Source: an uncultured Clostridia bacterium
Lineage (GTDB): Bacteria; Bacillota; Clostridia; Christensenellales; Borkfalkiaceae
DNA: 64,000 nucleotides
Assembly: GCA_947588985.1 (NCBI GenBank)
Contig: CANQBG010000003.1
Span: 18,256-82,255, forward strand
Direction of reading: 5' to 3'
This document shows positions 53,046 through 62,500 of this stretch, piece after piece (the first letter of the stretch is position 1; each line of letters opens with the position of its first letter). The notes below the pieces were generated by a model. The model was not told the origin of the DNA, did not search any database, and saw nothing but the letters and a program-made list of their open reading frames with translations. A program made the translations under genes and the position numbers.

Positions 53046-53804
53046 TCAGTCCCGATTGATCTTGATCTTATCGACGTTATTCATCTTCTCCACGATGAAG
53101 GCGGGCTTGTTGTGCTCGGTGAGCGTCTTGAAAAATTGGATGGGACGGCTGTTGGAGCCATAGAGCTTGGGCGTGAAGTCGTTTTCCTTGCGCCGAAGGT
53201 CGTTCATGAAGGCCGCAAAGTGCATCCAGCCGTCGGCGTCCGCCTCCTCGTCGAGGATCTGGCGGGCCGTGCGGATGATGGCGTTGCGCTTTTTGATCGC
53301 GGGCGACTTGGGCCGGCTCTTCCCGGGCTTCGCGCGCTCGCCCTCCTTGCGGTCGTCCCCCTCCGTCTGCATGAGTTCGTCGATGGGAATGAAGATATCG
53401 CACGCCTTGCGGAAGGAGGCCGGCGTCTTGGCCTCGCCCGCGCCGATGACGACGAGGTTTTCATTGCGGAAGCGCATCGCGAGGTTGGTGAAGTCGCTGT
53501 CGCTCGTGGCGAGGCAGAAGCAGTCGATGTTCCCCTTGTAGAGGATGTCCATCGCGTCGATGATCATCTTGGAATCCGTCGCGTTCTTGCCCGTCGTAAA
53601 GGCCACCTGTTGGATCTGCTCGATGGAGTATTCGAGCAGCGCCTGCCGCCAGCCGTTGGCCTTGGGATTGGTGAAGTCGCCATAGAGCCTGCGATACGTC
53701 ACCTTTCCGTATTGGCTGAGTTCATCGAGAATGATGGCAAAATATTTCTCCGATACGTTGTCGGAATCGATGAGCAGCGCGATCGTCTTATCCTTGATCT
53801 CCAT
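53046..53804 (-). CDS. NYN-domain RNase-like protein with C-terminal OST-HTH/LOTUS domain
   Basis: 252 residues from ATG 53804 (GGGAGGGCC upstream). Residues 1-140 are a NYN (LabA-like) domain with the acidic cluster ALLIDSDN, KNATDSKMIIDAMD and LATSDSDFTNLA, a PIN-like metal-dependent nuclease site. A basic linker (about 150-175) leads to a winged helix (WMHFAAFMNDLRR, then FTPKLYGSNSRPIQFFKTL) of the LOTUS type, which can bind RNA. The combination suggests a small ribonuclease; the target is unknown. Monocistronic. Confidence 0.87.
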   Translation of the reverse strand: MEIKDKTIALLIDSDNVSEKYFAIILDELSQYGKVTYRRLYGDFTNPKANGWRQALLEYSIEQIQQVAFTTGKNATDSKMIIDAMDILYKGNIDCFCLATSDSDFTNLAMRFRNENLVVIGAGEAKTPASFRKACDIFIPIDELMQTEGDDRKEGERAKPGKSRPKSPAIKKRNAIIRTARQILDEEADADGWMHFAAFMNDLRRKENDFTPKLYGSNSRPIQFFKTLTEHNKPAFIVEKMNNVDKIKINRD

Positions 53805-53836
53805 AGGGCCCTCCCGGGGGACATCCCCCATCTTTA

Positions 53837-53865
53837 AGCTTACCAAAAAGCGCGCGCGTTGTCAA
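53837..53865 (-). promoter_or_regulatory. Promoter of the NYN-LOTUS gene
   Basis: Minus strand TTGACA (53865-53860), a 17-base spacer and TAAGCT (53842-53837), 32 bases before the start. Confidence 0.6.
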
Positions 53866-53973
53866 CTCTTTTTTACGGCCCCCGCCGCCCTCTTTTTCTC
53901 CCTTCCCCGCCGCCGCCCGCCGTTTTCTCATCGCAGCCCCCCGTTTTATGAAAAATTTTTTCTTCGCGCGCGA

Positions 53974-54002
53974 TTGACATTCTCTCACATTCCCGTTATA
54001 AT
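53974..54002 (+). promoter_or_regulatory. Promoter of the HAD hydrolase gene
   Basis: TTGACA (53974-53979), a 17-base spacer and TATAAT (53997-54002): full consensus, with a leader of only a few bases carrying GAGGT. Confidence 0.85.
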
Positions 54003-54011
54003 AGAGGTATC

Positions 54012-54746
54012 ATGGATTATTTCACGAAACCCAAACCCGAGCCGCCTGCTTTTTTCTTCGACCTCTATGGCACGCTCGTCGATATCACCGTGGATGAAGA
54101 ACGCCCCGCCTTCTGGGAAAATCTCGCGAGCGCGATGGGCGGCGAGGTCGATCCGCAAAGGCTCCGCCGCCTCTATGCGATGGTCAAGCGAGACGCCGAG
54201 GCCGCGCTGCCCGCCGGGGGAGAGATCAACTTGGAGCACGTCTTTCTGATCCTGCTCGAGACCTTTTCCTGCCGCACCCCCCTCCATGCCTTCGCCCGCT
54301 ACTTCCGCGATACCTCCGTCCTGCGGCGCAAACTCTATCCCAACCGCAAGAAGATCCTCGAGCGTCTGCACGCGCGGGGCGCGCAGGTCTACCTCGTTGC
54401 CGACGCACAGCGGTGCTACGCCATGCAGGAGCTCGCCACCCTCGGCATCCAACACCACTTCGACGGCATCCTGCTCTCCTCCGAAGTGGGCTACACCAAG
54501 CCCGCGCCGCAGCTCTTTCAGGCCGCCTTCAGCCGCTTCTCCGCCACGCCGGAGACCACTGTCTACGTCGGCAACGACCTTGTAGACGACGTCGCCGCCG
54601 CCCGCGCGCTGGGCATGCGCAGCGTCTATATCGAGACGGCGCAATCGGGCGTCTACGCCGATCCGCCCCCCGTCGATATCCTCGCCACCGAGCGGACGCT
54701 CTCCTCCATCCTCTGCCGTCTCGCGGAGGGAAAGCCCCTCGCCTGA
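54012..54746 (+). CDS. HAD-superfamily hydrolase (subfamily IA)
   Basis: 244 residues. Motif I FFDLYGTLVD, the motif II region YLVADAQ (Ala where Ser/Thr plus Asn is usual), the motif III lysine in GYTKPAPQLF and motif IV VGNDLVDDVAAARA place it with the haloacid dehalogenase/phosphatase group with a C1 cap. Substrate unknown. The gap to the next gene (54747-55040) is AT-rich and holds only that gene's promoter. Confidence 0.85.
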   Translation: MDYFTKPKPEPPAFFFDLYGTLVDITVDEERPAFWENLASAMGGEVDPQRLRRLYAMVKRDAEAALPAGGEINLEHVFLILLETFSCRTPLHAFARYFRDTSVLRRKLYPNRKKILERLHARGAQVYLVADAQRCYAMQELATLGIQHHFDGILLSSEVGYTKPAPQLFQAAFSRFSATPETTVYVGNDLVDDVAAARALGMRSVYIETAQSGVYADPPPVDILATERTLSSILCRLAEGKPLA

Positions 54747-54957
54747 ACGCGCGCCCTTGCAGAACCGATAAACATTCCCCCTCCCGCGCCCCATGCCGGG
54801 AGGTTTTTCGCGCCCTTTCGGGGAATTTTTCGCGCCGCCCGCCCCGGTTTCTGCGCGCCGCGCGGTTTGCAAGAGTCCCATTTCCGACGGTCGGATATTA
54901 AATAAATTCGAAAAAAATATTTTTTCCGAAAAATTTGTCATAATTTTCTATTACTGC

Positions 54958-54986
54958 TTGACAAATTGTCATAGAACGGCTATACT
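54958..54986 (+). promoter_or_regulatory. Promoter of the 1197-residue lipoprotein gene
   Basis: TTGACA (54958-54963), a 17-base spacer and TATACT (54981-54986). Confidence 0.83.
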
Positions 54987-55040
54987 CAAAAAGAACGTAC
55001 GGAAAGTCCCAAAAAAATTTATGGTACGTTAGGAGAAAGT

Positions 55041-58000
55041 ATGAAGAAGACAAGAATCGCAGGGCTCCTCCTTGCGGGCGCGTGCGTCTTTACGGCGGCA
55101 GGGCTCTCCGCTTGCGCCTTCGACGCCCCCGAGGACCCCACCGTCCAGCCCGGGGAATCGACGGTGCTCGTCACCAATAAGGCTCCCCAAGACCTCTCGC
55201 CGGAAAACGTCATCTATGCGTTTTTGCAGAAGCAGAGCGAGCTGCAAAGCTATGTCATCACCACGGAGGGGTCGGCCGTCGCCAGCCTCGCGGGCTATGA
55301 GCAGGACATCCACAACGTCACCTATAAGAACGGTTCGGACTACCTCAGTCAGGCGAGCTCGGATTCCGTCCTCGTGAAGATGAAGCACCAATCCTTCTCC
55401 AAGGGCGGCAAAGTCGTCTACCGCAACAGCTTCGACGGCGAGATGAAGGTCGCGGAGAAGAGCGACTATGTGAAGATCTACGGCTTCACGGCGGACGACG
55501 TCACCCTCGGCGGCTACGTCGTCAACGCCAAGACGCTCCGCTATGCCGAACTCCGCAAGGAAGAGGGCGACACGCTTACATATTACTACCGTCTCGCGGG
55601 CGATCAATCCCTCGATAGCGGCGCGGCGACGGAATCGGCCACCGCGGGCATGCGCTTGCAGGCCAAGGCCTACGGCTCCCTCGACAACCTCCCCGCCTAC
55701 TCCGATGTAGACGTCACGCTCACCGTGAAGAAGGACTGGACGCCCGTCTCCTACACCTCCGCCTGCTCCTATGAGGCGAGAAAGGTGTTCGATATGTCGG
55801 TGACGCAGTCCGTCACCTGCACCTATTCCTTGGTCAACGAGACCGTCGCGATCCCCGACGTGGAAAAGTTCAACGAGAAGATCGGCTCGACGCCCTCGGA
55901 GATCGAACAGCCCACGGAGACCGATCCCGCCATGCAGATGCTCTCCGCCTTCGGCAACTCGCTCGACGAAGCGAACACGCTCACCCTCCCCGTCTCGGTG
56001 AAGCTCGGCGTCGCGGACGCCTATAAGACGGCCGCCGGCGACCTCAAAGTCTCCGTCAAACAGGCGGGGCTCGAGAGCGGCGACTATCTCAATGCCTTCA
56101 CGCTCGAGCTCGGGCTCGATCTCTCCGAGATCCCTCTCGTCTCCGGCCTCGCGAACGCGCTCTCCCTCCGCTATGTGGGAGACGGCGTGCTCCTTCTCAC
56201 CCTCGAGAACAAGACGGAGACCGCAACGAGCAAGCTCTTGAGCTATCCCATCGACCTCAAGGATACGCTCTCCGGCGCGCCCGCGCTCGCGCCCGATACC
56301 TTGCAGGAGACGCTCGGCGGCCTTCTCTCCCTCGAAAAGACGGAGACGGGCTACACGCTCACCCTCACCGACGAGGCCCTCACGCAGCTCAACACGGCTT
56401 TTTCCGGCCTCCTCGAGAGCCTCAAGGCGACGCTTGGGAACTTCCTTCCCTCCCTTCTCGATCTCTCGTTCGACGGCCTCACGCTCGAACTCGCCACGGC
56501 GACGGCGGAGGGCAAGGAGACCATCACGGGTCTCACCGCCGTCCTCGACAGCACGCCCGCGGAGAGAGCGGGCGAGGCGATCGGTTTCGACATCGAAATC
56601 GGCCTGCCCCTCTCTCAGATGCTGATCGGTTCGTTCGCGGGCGATCTCGAGCTTCGCCTCAACCCTGCCGCCCTGTGGGCAGATCCCTACGCGATCGCGC
56701 TCGGGCACCTGCACCTCGACCTCACGCCCGCCCTTGGCATTTTGCAGATGGTCGGTGGATTTGCCGCGGGAAGTTTGCCCCCGTTTGTCGGTCCCGCTCT
56801 GAACAGCCTCGACGTCTACTACGCGGGCGACGGCGTTTTGACGCTCGCACTCAACAATGCGGAACAAGATCCCCTCTTCGTCACGCAGGTAGACCTCAAA
56901 ACCGTGCAGATGCCCGCGCTTCCTGCAAACGGGGCCGCGATGTTGCTCTCCGAGTTCCGTTTCGAAAAGCAGGCAAACGGCGTCCTCTTCGCGTTGGGGG
57001 CACCCATTGTGGAGGCCGTGAATGCGGCATACGGACAACTTGTCCAAACGGCGGCAAACTATGTTGCGCAATCTGCCGGCGACTTGATGGCCCCCATTGC
57101 CGGCATGCTCGTTCAGAATATGATCGGCGCCCAAATCACCAATCTTGAGTTCTTCCTCGGCACAAACGACGACGGCAAAGTGATGTTCGACTTTGCGATC
57201 AAGGGCATTCCCACATACGACGCGGAGGAAGATTATTCCGAAAGACGTCTCCTCGCGCTGACCTTCACCGATCGGGATCCCCTTACGCCCGGACAGCAAA
57301 CCGCCCTTTCGGCTTGCAAAGAGACGGCAAACGCGCTGCTCGCACAGAACGCACAAGACAACGCTACGGCCGACGCCTTTGCGAAAAAACTTCAACCGTA
57401 CATCGAAAACGTTGCCCTCACCGAAGAATATGTTCAGAAGGTAGACGCCCTCAAAGAGGAGTTCGACGCATTCCCCGCAAACGTGCAGACGATCGTCTCC
57501 AACGCCTCCTTTATGGCGGATGCCACCTATAACAGTGAAACCTATTCCAAGCTGTACGTCATCTATAAGCTGTACCTTGCGCGCGCGAAGGCGTTCAAAG
57601 CGCTGCTGCCCGCTAACGACGACTACACGGGATTCGAAAGTTGGGATGCGATCAACGGCTTGTACGACAAAGCCGATACGTCCCATCAATATGATCTCGG
57701 CGTCGACATCCCCGCCGTCAAAGACAGCGCCGGAATGAAAACCTACATCGGGGAGGCCCGCGTCACGGCATACGAGACCGCCCGCGATACGCACGAGAAT
57801 CCGCTTGCACAGGAGCTGAATGACAAGATCGCGGCGAGCAAGGCGAAATATGAAAACGCGACGACGCACGACGAACTCACCGCGGCGCTCACCGAGATCG
57901 TAAAAGACTTCAAGCCGGCCTACGACAAACTCACCGCAAAGAATCAGAAGCTCGTCACGAACTATCAAGACTATGTCGCGACGATCTATGAAAAGAACAT

Positions 58001-58634
58001 CGACGAGGCGACGGCGGAGTACGAAACGGTCAAAGGCGAGTTGGAAAAGCTGATCGAGCAGGGCAAAGAGGCGAAGATCGAAGACCTTCTTCAAACGATG
58101 AAGAAGCTCTCCTCGGCATACGCTTGGTACAGCGGCAACGATTATTGGACGTCCAATGCGCTCAGTCATACCATGATGGCGTGGGGAAATACGTGGGTGA
58201 CCTCTTTGAAGCCGACTTGGCTCGCGGAAACCGAACAAACAGCACTTGACCAAAAAGTCACCGCTCTCACCGAGCTGAACAATGAACTCATCAAAGGCGA
58301 AACGGAAAAGACCGTCGCGACCGCGCTCAAAGACGTCATCAAACAGGCAGGCCAAGCGCTCTACACAAAGATCGGAGCTTGCATGGTCAAGGATGAGGCG
58401 GGTGCGGTGACATGGAATTTCTCCAAATTCGATTCGGAAAGCGATAAGAACAATGCTGCCTTGCTCGAACAGCTCCACGGATTCCGCTTCATGTTCTTGA
58501 GGGTGCTTCCGCCGACGGAAGGCAATGCGATTTGGGATAGCGATGCAGTTCTGAAAAATTTCGCGAGCCTTTTCGCCTCGTATGAAAGTAACTTCGCGAA
58601 CTATCTCGCCAAGAAAGCCGAGCCGCAGGCTTAA
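55041..58634 (+). CDS. Giant lipoprotein, 1197 residues, unknown function
   Basis: AGGAG lies six bases before ATG 55041. Signal peptide with lipobox LSAC. Residues about 45-290 look like an outer-membrane-lipoprotein-carrier-like beta fold (YVITTEGSAVASLAGYEQDI, SDYVKIYGFTADD). The middle (about 300-740) is a run of LDLSEIPLVSGLANAL-type amphipathic strands suggestive of lipid-binding. The last 450 residues are helical and charged with predicted coiled coil (ATAEYETVKGELEKLIEQ). Codon use shifts to A/T-richer choices after about 57000. No catalytic motif seen. Confidence 0.82.
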   Translation: MKKTRIAGLLLAGACVFTAAGLSACAFDAPEDPTVQPGESTVLVTNKAPQDLSPENVIYAFLQKQSELQSYVITTEGSAVASLAGYEQDIHNVTYKNGSDYLSQASSDSVLVKMKHQSFSKGGKVVYRNSFDGEMKVAEKSDYVKIYGFTADDVTLGGYVVNAKTLRYAELRKEEGDTLTYYYRLAGDQSLDSGAATESATAGMRLQAKAYGSLDNLPAYSDVDVTLTVKKDWTPVSYTSACSYEARKVFDMSVTQSVTCTYSLVNETVAIPDVEKFNEKIGSTPSEIEQPTETDPAMQMLSAFGNSLDEANTLTLPVSVKLGVADAYKTAAGDLKVSVKQAGLESGDYLNAFTLELGLDLSEIPLVSGLANALSLRYVGDGVLLLTLENKTETATSKLLSYPIDLKDTLSGAPALAPDTLQETLGGLLSLEKTETGYTLTLTDEALTQLNTAFSGLLESLKATLGNFLPSLLDLSFDGLTLELATATAEGKETITGLTAVLDSTPAERAGEAIGFDIEIGLPLSQMLIGSFAGDLELRLNPAALWADPYAIALGHLHLDLTPALGILQMVGGFAAGSLPPFVGPALNSLDVYYAGDGVLTLALNNAEQDPLFVTQVDLKTVQMPALPANGAAMLLSEFRFEKQANGVLFALGAPIVEAVNAAYGQLVQTAANYVAQSAGDLMAPIAGMLVQNMIGAQITNLEFFLGTNDDGKVMFDFAIKGIPTYDAEEDYSERRLLALTFTDRDPLTPGQQTALSACKETANALLAQNAQDNATADAFAKKLQPYIENVALTEEYVQKVDALKEEFDAFPANVQTIVSNASFMADATYNSETYSKLYVIYKLYLARAKAFKALLPANDDYTGFESWDAINGLYDKADTSHQYDLGVDIPAVKDSAGMKTYIGEARVTAYETARDTHENPLAQELNDKIAASKAKYENATTHDELTAALTEIVKDFKPAYDKLTAKNQKLVTNYQDYVATIYEKNIDEATAEYETVKGELEKLIEQGKEAKIEDLLQTMKKLSSAYAWYSGNDYWTSNALSHTMMAWGNTWVTSLKPTWLAETEQTALDQKVTALTELNNELIKGETEKTVATALKDVIKQAGQALYTKIGACMVKDEAGAVTWNFSKFDSESDKNNAALLEQLHGFRFMFLRVLPPTEGNAIWDSDAVLKNFASLFASYESNFANYLAKKAEPQA

Positions 58635-58650
58635 CCTCTGAATCAACGGC

Positions 58651-58677
58651 ACGCCCCCTCGCCCCGCGAGGGGGCGT
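58651..58677 (+). terminator. Hairpin after the 1197-residue lipoprotein gene
   Basis: ACGCCCCCTCGC pairs perfectly with GCGAGGGGGCGT around three bases. The tail is only ATTCAT, so intrinsic termination is possible but not ideal. Confidence 0.6.
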
Positions 58678-58697
58678 ATTCATGCCGTTCAGAATAA

Positions 58698-59000
58698 GCC
58701 CCCACCCTCATACCGAGCCGAAGGCGAGTGTATCTTGAAGGATTCCAATAATGTCATCCTACCCCGACCGAGACGTTCTAATAACGTCATCCTGAGCTCT
58801 GTCGAAGGATCTCACCTTATAATAAGGCGGATTCTTCACATTCGTTCAGAATGACGGTGGGAGCCAAGATTCACTCGGGCTCCGCCCTCGGAATGAGGGG
58901 GGCCGCTCTCCTCATACCGACCCGAAGGCGAGTGTATCTTGAAGGATTCCAATAATGTCATCCTGCCCCGACCGAGACGTTCTAATAACGTCATTGTGAG
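58698..59000. repeat. Direct repeat pair with dispersed GTCATCCTGAGC-type elements
   Basis: A unit reading CTCATACCGA, GAAGGCGAGTGTATCTTGAA, GGATTCCAATAATGTCATCC and then CCCCGACCGAGACGTTCTAA occurs at about 58703 and again at about 58918, nearly identical over some 85 bases. Between and after them lie GTCATCCTGAGC...GTCGAAGGATCT elements of the kind scattered in many clostridial genomes. Open frames here are fortuitous. Confidence 0.8.
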
Positions 59001-59125
59001 AGCGACGAAGCGTTCTAAATTACGTCATGTTGAGCGTAGTCGAAACATCACCTTATTTATAATGCGGAGACCCTTCGACAAAGCTCAGGGTGACGAATTC
59101 AGAACGCCCGCCCCTCATACCGACC

Positions 59126-59473
59126 CTCTCGCTGTCCCCTCTGGGGAAAGTACCCGCGGAGCGGGGGAAAGGGGTTTGCAGACGAGCACAATATGAGCAA
59201 ACCCCCTCACCGCCTACGGCGGAGCTCCCCCAAAAGGTGGAGCCGAGGGCTCTCGCTGTCCCCTCTGGGGAAAGTACCCGCGGAGCGGGGGAAAGGGGTT
59301 TGCAGACGAGCACAATATGAGCGAACCCCCTCACCGCCTACGGCGGAGCTCCCCCAAAAGGTGGAGCCAAGTTGATATGAGCGAACCCCCTCAGTCACTT
59401 CGTGACAGCTCCCCCAATCCACCCCGCAAAAATCCTGACAGCTTTTTGCGGGGACCCCGGGGTGGAGCCAAGA
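59126..59473 (+). repeat. Tandem array of 124-bp repeats, array A
   Basis: Two nearly identical units (59126-59249 and 59250-59373) run from CTCTCGCTGTCCCCTCTGGG through AAAGGGGTTTGCAGACGAGC to CCGCCTACGGCGGAGCTCCC. A divergent third with CAGTCACTTCGTGACAGCTC ends near 59473. Each unit has internal short palindromes (CGCCTACGGCG, CACTTCGTG). The reverse complement of the same family forms array B at 63535. Confidence 0.85.
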
Positions 59474-59491
59474 GGTGGACAAAACTTATGC

Positions 59492-59527
59492 AAAAAAGAT
59501 CGCCCGGCCGAAGCCGGGCGATTTTTT
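59492..59527. terminator. Bidirectional terminator after the 59564 lipoprotein gene
   Basis: GATCGCCCGGC, CGAA, GCCGGGCGAT flanked by A6 on one side and T6 on the other; it stops the minus-strand gene starting at 63307. Confidence 0.9.
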
Positions 59528-59563
59528 CAGAACTTCATTCGGCAAAATGCCTTTGGGGGGAGA

Positions 59564-62500
59564 TTATTCCGCAGCAGCAGCGGGCTTCACGCTTACGCAG
59601 TTGTGCCCGGGCCAACCCGCTTGTGCCTTCTTGAGCGAATAGACTTTGCCGTTGCACTCCACGGAAGCATCTTGCACCCAATCATAATGGAACTCCGTTC
59701 CGCCGCTCGTATTGTTGAGCTTATGCGGCCCAAAATATCCTGTGATAATCGCCATATCGCCATCATCTTCGAGATCGGTGATATCAACGACGACCGTCCA
59801 AGTGCCGTTCTCTTCTACCGTAGCCGTGCAGGTACCTTTCTGTCCCTTCGACGCACCCCAGAAGTAGATGATGGGCCAGCCTGCATAATCGCCATTCAGA
59901 ATCGCTTCGACTTCGGCCTTGGTGATATTCGCATAGGTGCCCTTGATAGTAAGGAGAACCCGCGTTTCGTCCTCATTGAGGCCAATGGTTACGCTGGTCG
60001 CAATAACATCGACCGCTTTCCCAATCGAAAGCTGTACGTTCGCGCCATTATTGCCGAGATTATATCTCATGTCACCAAGCGTAGCTTCTGATGCTTTGTT
60101 AGCGCCCCAACCAAGGTCGCCATACCCATTGTTTTGAGAAGCAATGCCATAGGTGCCGGCAGGAATCGACGTGATGTCAAGTTTCGCGGTGAATCTGCCC
60201 TCGGAGGCCGTGATCGTTCTTTCGATCATATTCAAAGACTCGGGTCTGGGATCCGGATAAATCGGCTTCCAAGGATCCACATTCGGATACACGGAGATAT
60301 TGACTACATTAACATTGGTATCATCGCAAAGCTTCAAGAAATCACTTGCCGTGTAGCCATCGTAGGTCCCGCTCACATAGAGGTAAACCTTCTCTGTCCC
60401 TTCTTCGTCTACGGTCTCTGTCTTAACATCGAACGTCCAAGTCGTGCAAGGTCTGCCCTTATCGGCACCATACGTTTTCGCACGAACTGTACCGGGCGTA
60501 AACTCAAGTTTCATACCTTCGGTCCAGTAAGAAATCAGATTATCGCCTTCTTTTTCGAGAACAAGCGTCCCCTGAAGCATTCCATCCATTTCCACAAGAG
60601 GAACGAGGTATTTGCCAACGTTGACGAAATCCGCGTCAGCGAGATAGCCTTCACCCAAATCGATTGCGCCATAATCGACGTCGATATAGATCATGCCATC
60701 GGCAGCTGTATACACGCCCGTCACGGAGATCGTTTCGTCACTACCAAACTCAGCCTTCTCCGTAAGGGAGATATTCTGACCGGCAACGAAATTCGCAAGA
60801 GTAAGCGTGCCGTCTACGAGTTCAAGCGTGACATTGTCCATACCATAAGCGCGGTCGGAAGCGGGGATATACAGTGCGGTGGAGACCAGCAGGGTATCCG
60901 AAGCAGTTGCTTTGATAACAAGGGTTGCGCTTTCATCGGTCGCAAGGATATCGATCTCGATATCGCATTCGTCTACGGGAGCGCCGACAGCGGCGCCGTT
61001 GACCTTACCCGTCCACTTGCCCATATAATCGGTTTTCGGCTGAGGCCACTTCTTCCACTGCGCGGTGACGGTGGTATCTGCCTTCATTTCAAGGCGTTCG
61101 CCGGGCTGCTTGATCGCTTCGCCAACTTTCCAACCGAGGAAATCGTAGCCGTCGCGTGCGGGAGCTTCTGCAAGGACGACGGAAGCGCTCTTCGCAACTT
61201 TCGTTGCGGCGGGGACTTCGAGGTCTACATCTTCCCCGAGGTCATAGGTGAGGGTGACGGGGGTGCCGACGTAGATCGTGTTGTGGCCATAGAGACCGGT
61301 TGCAATCAACGTGTAGTACTTCTCACCGATGTTGACGGTGCTATCGGCAATCGTCGTAAGGTGGAACTCGGTGCTGATCCCGGGGGAGGTGCCTTCACGG
61401 CCGTTGATCCCGTCGCCGGGGGTCGCGTTCTGAATCACGGTCCCTTCCGCAACAAGGTTGCCCTTGCCGTCTACGTTGGTGTAATTATCTTCCAACAAAC
61501 CGGTGATGTCTACAACGATCGTCCACGTGTTTTCCGTCACCGTGATTTTGATATCATCGCTGGTTTGTGTGTTGTTGTCGGGGCCCCAGAAGTAGATGAT
61601 GGGAAGCGAATTGTACTGCTGGGAAAGGAGCTCCTCCATGTGCGCCTGCGTGGTGCCCTCATAGGTACCGGTGATGGTGAGGAGAACCTTGTCGCTCGTC
61701 TCATTGAGCGCCATGGTGATATCCGTAGGCGTTGCGGTGACGCCCGTCCAGTCGGTGGAGGGATCGTAAGCCACGACATTGAGCACGACGTTCCCCACGT
61801 TGCCATTCAAGGTATAGATGGTCGTTCCGATTTTGAACTCGTAGTCCGCCGGATGGCCGGCCACGTACGCCAAGTCGCCGCTGCCGTTGTTCTGAGCCGC
61901 CACGCCATAGCCGACATCCTCGACGATCGGGAGATCGGTGACATCGAATTTCGCCGTGATCGTGCCTTCTTCGATCGTGAGTTCACGGTTGACGAACAGT
62001 CCTTCATTCGTCTTGGTATTGGGGTAGATCGACCAAGGCGCTTTCTTCAAGAACACGGAGATGTTGTAAGTGTCAATGTCGCCGTCCTCTTGGAGTGCGA
62101 GAAGGTCATTGGGCGTGAAGCCGGTGTATTCGCCGTTCACCGTCAAATAAATTCTGCTATCCTCTTCGGAAAGCACAAAGGTCGTGTAGCTGACGGCCTT
62201 CTCGCGCGCTTCGGCGGCGGTGAAGGTGAGGGCGGTTTCCTTGGAATAGGAGACGAGCGTTTCCGCGGCCTTTTCAAAGACGATCGCGGTCTCGTCGTCG
62301 ACGTAAGCGACCACATAGTTGCCGATCGTGACGAATTCGGCGTCTACATAGTAACCGGTCTGAAGGTCGATGGCCTCGTAGTCGAAGTCCACGAAATAGG
62401 GATTCTCGCCCTCGGTGGTGTAAGCGCCGGTGAGCTCGAGCGTGGCGGCAAATTCGGTGCGGCCGGTGAGGTCCAACGTCTTATCGCCATCCGCTCCGAG

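Noticed and set aside
55029..58652. A minus-strand frame of about 1207 codons opposite the 1197-residue lipoprotein
   Set aside because: Mirror frame of a real gene with signal peptide, promoter and ribosome site; the antisense product is Arg/Glu/Val-rich without domains.
59126..59473. CRISPR array
   Set aside because: Units are 124 bp and repeated throughout, with no short repeat/unique spacer alternation and no cas genes in the window.
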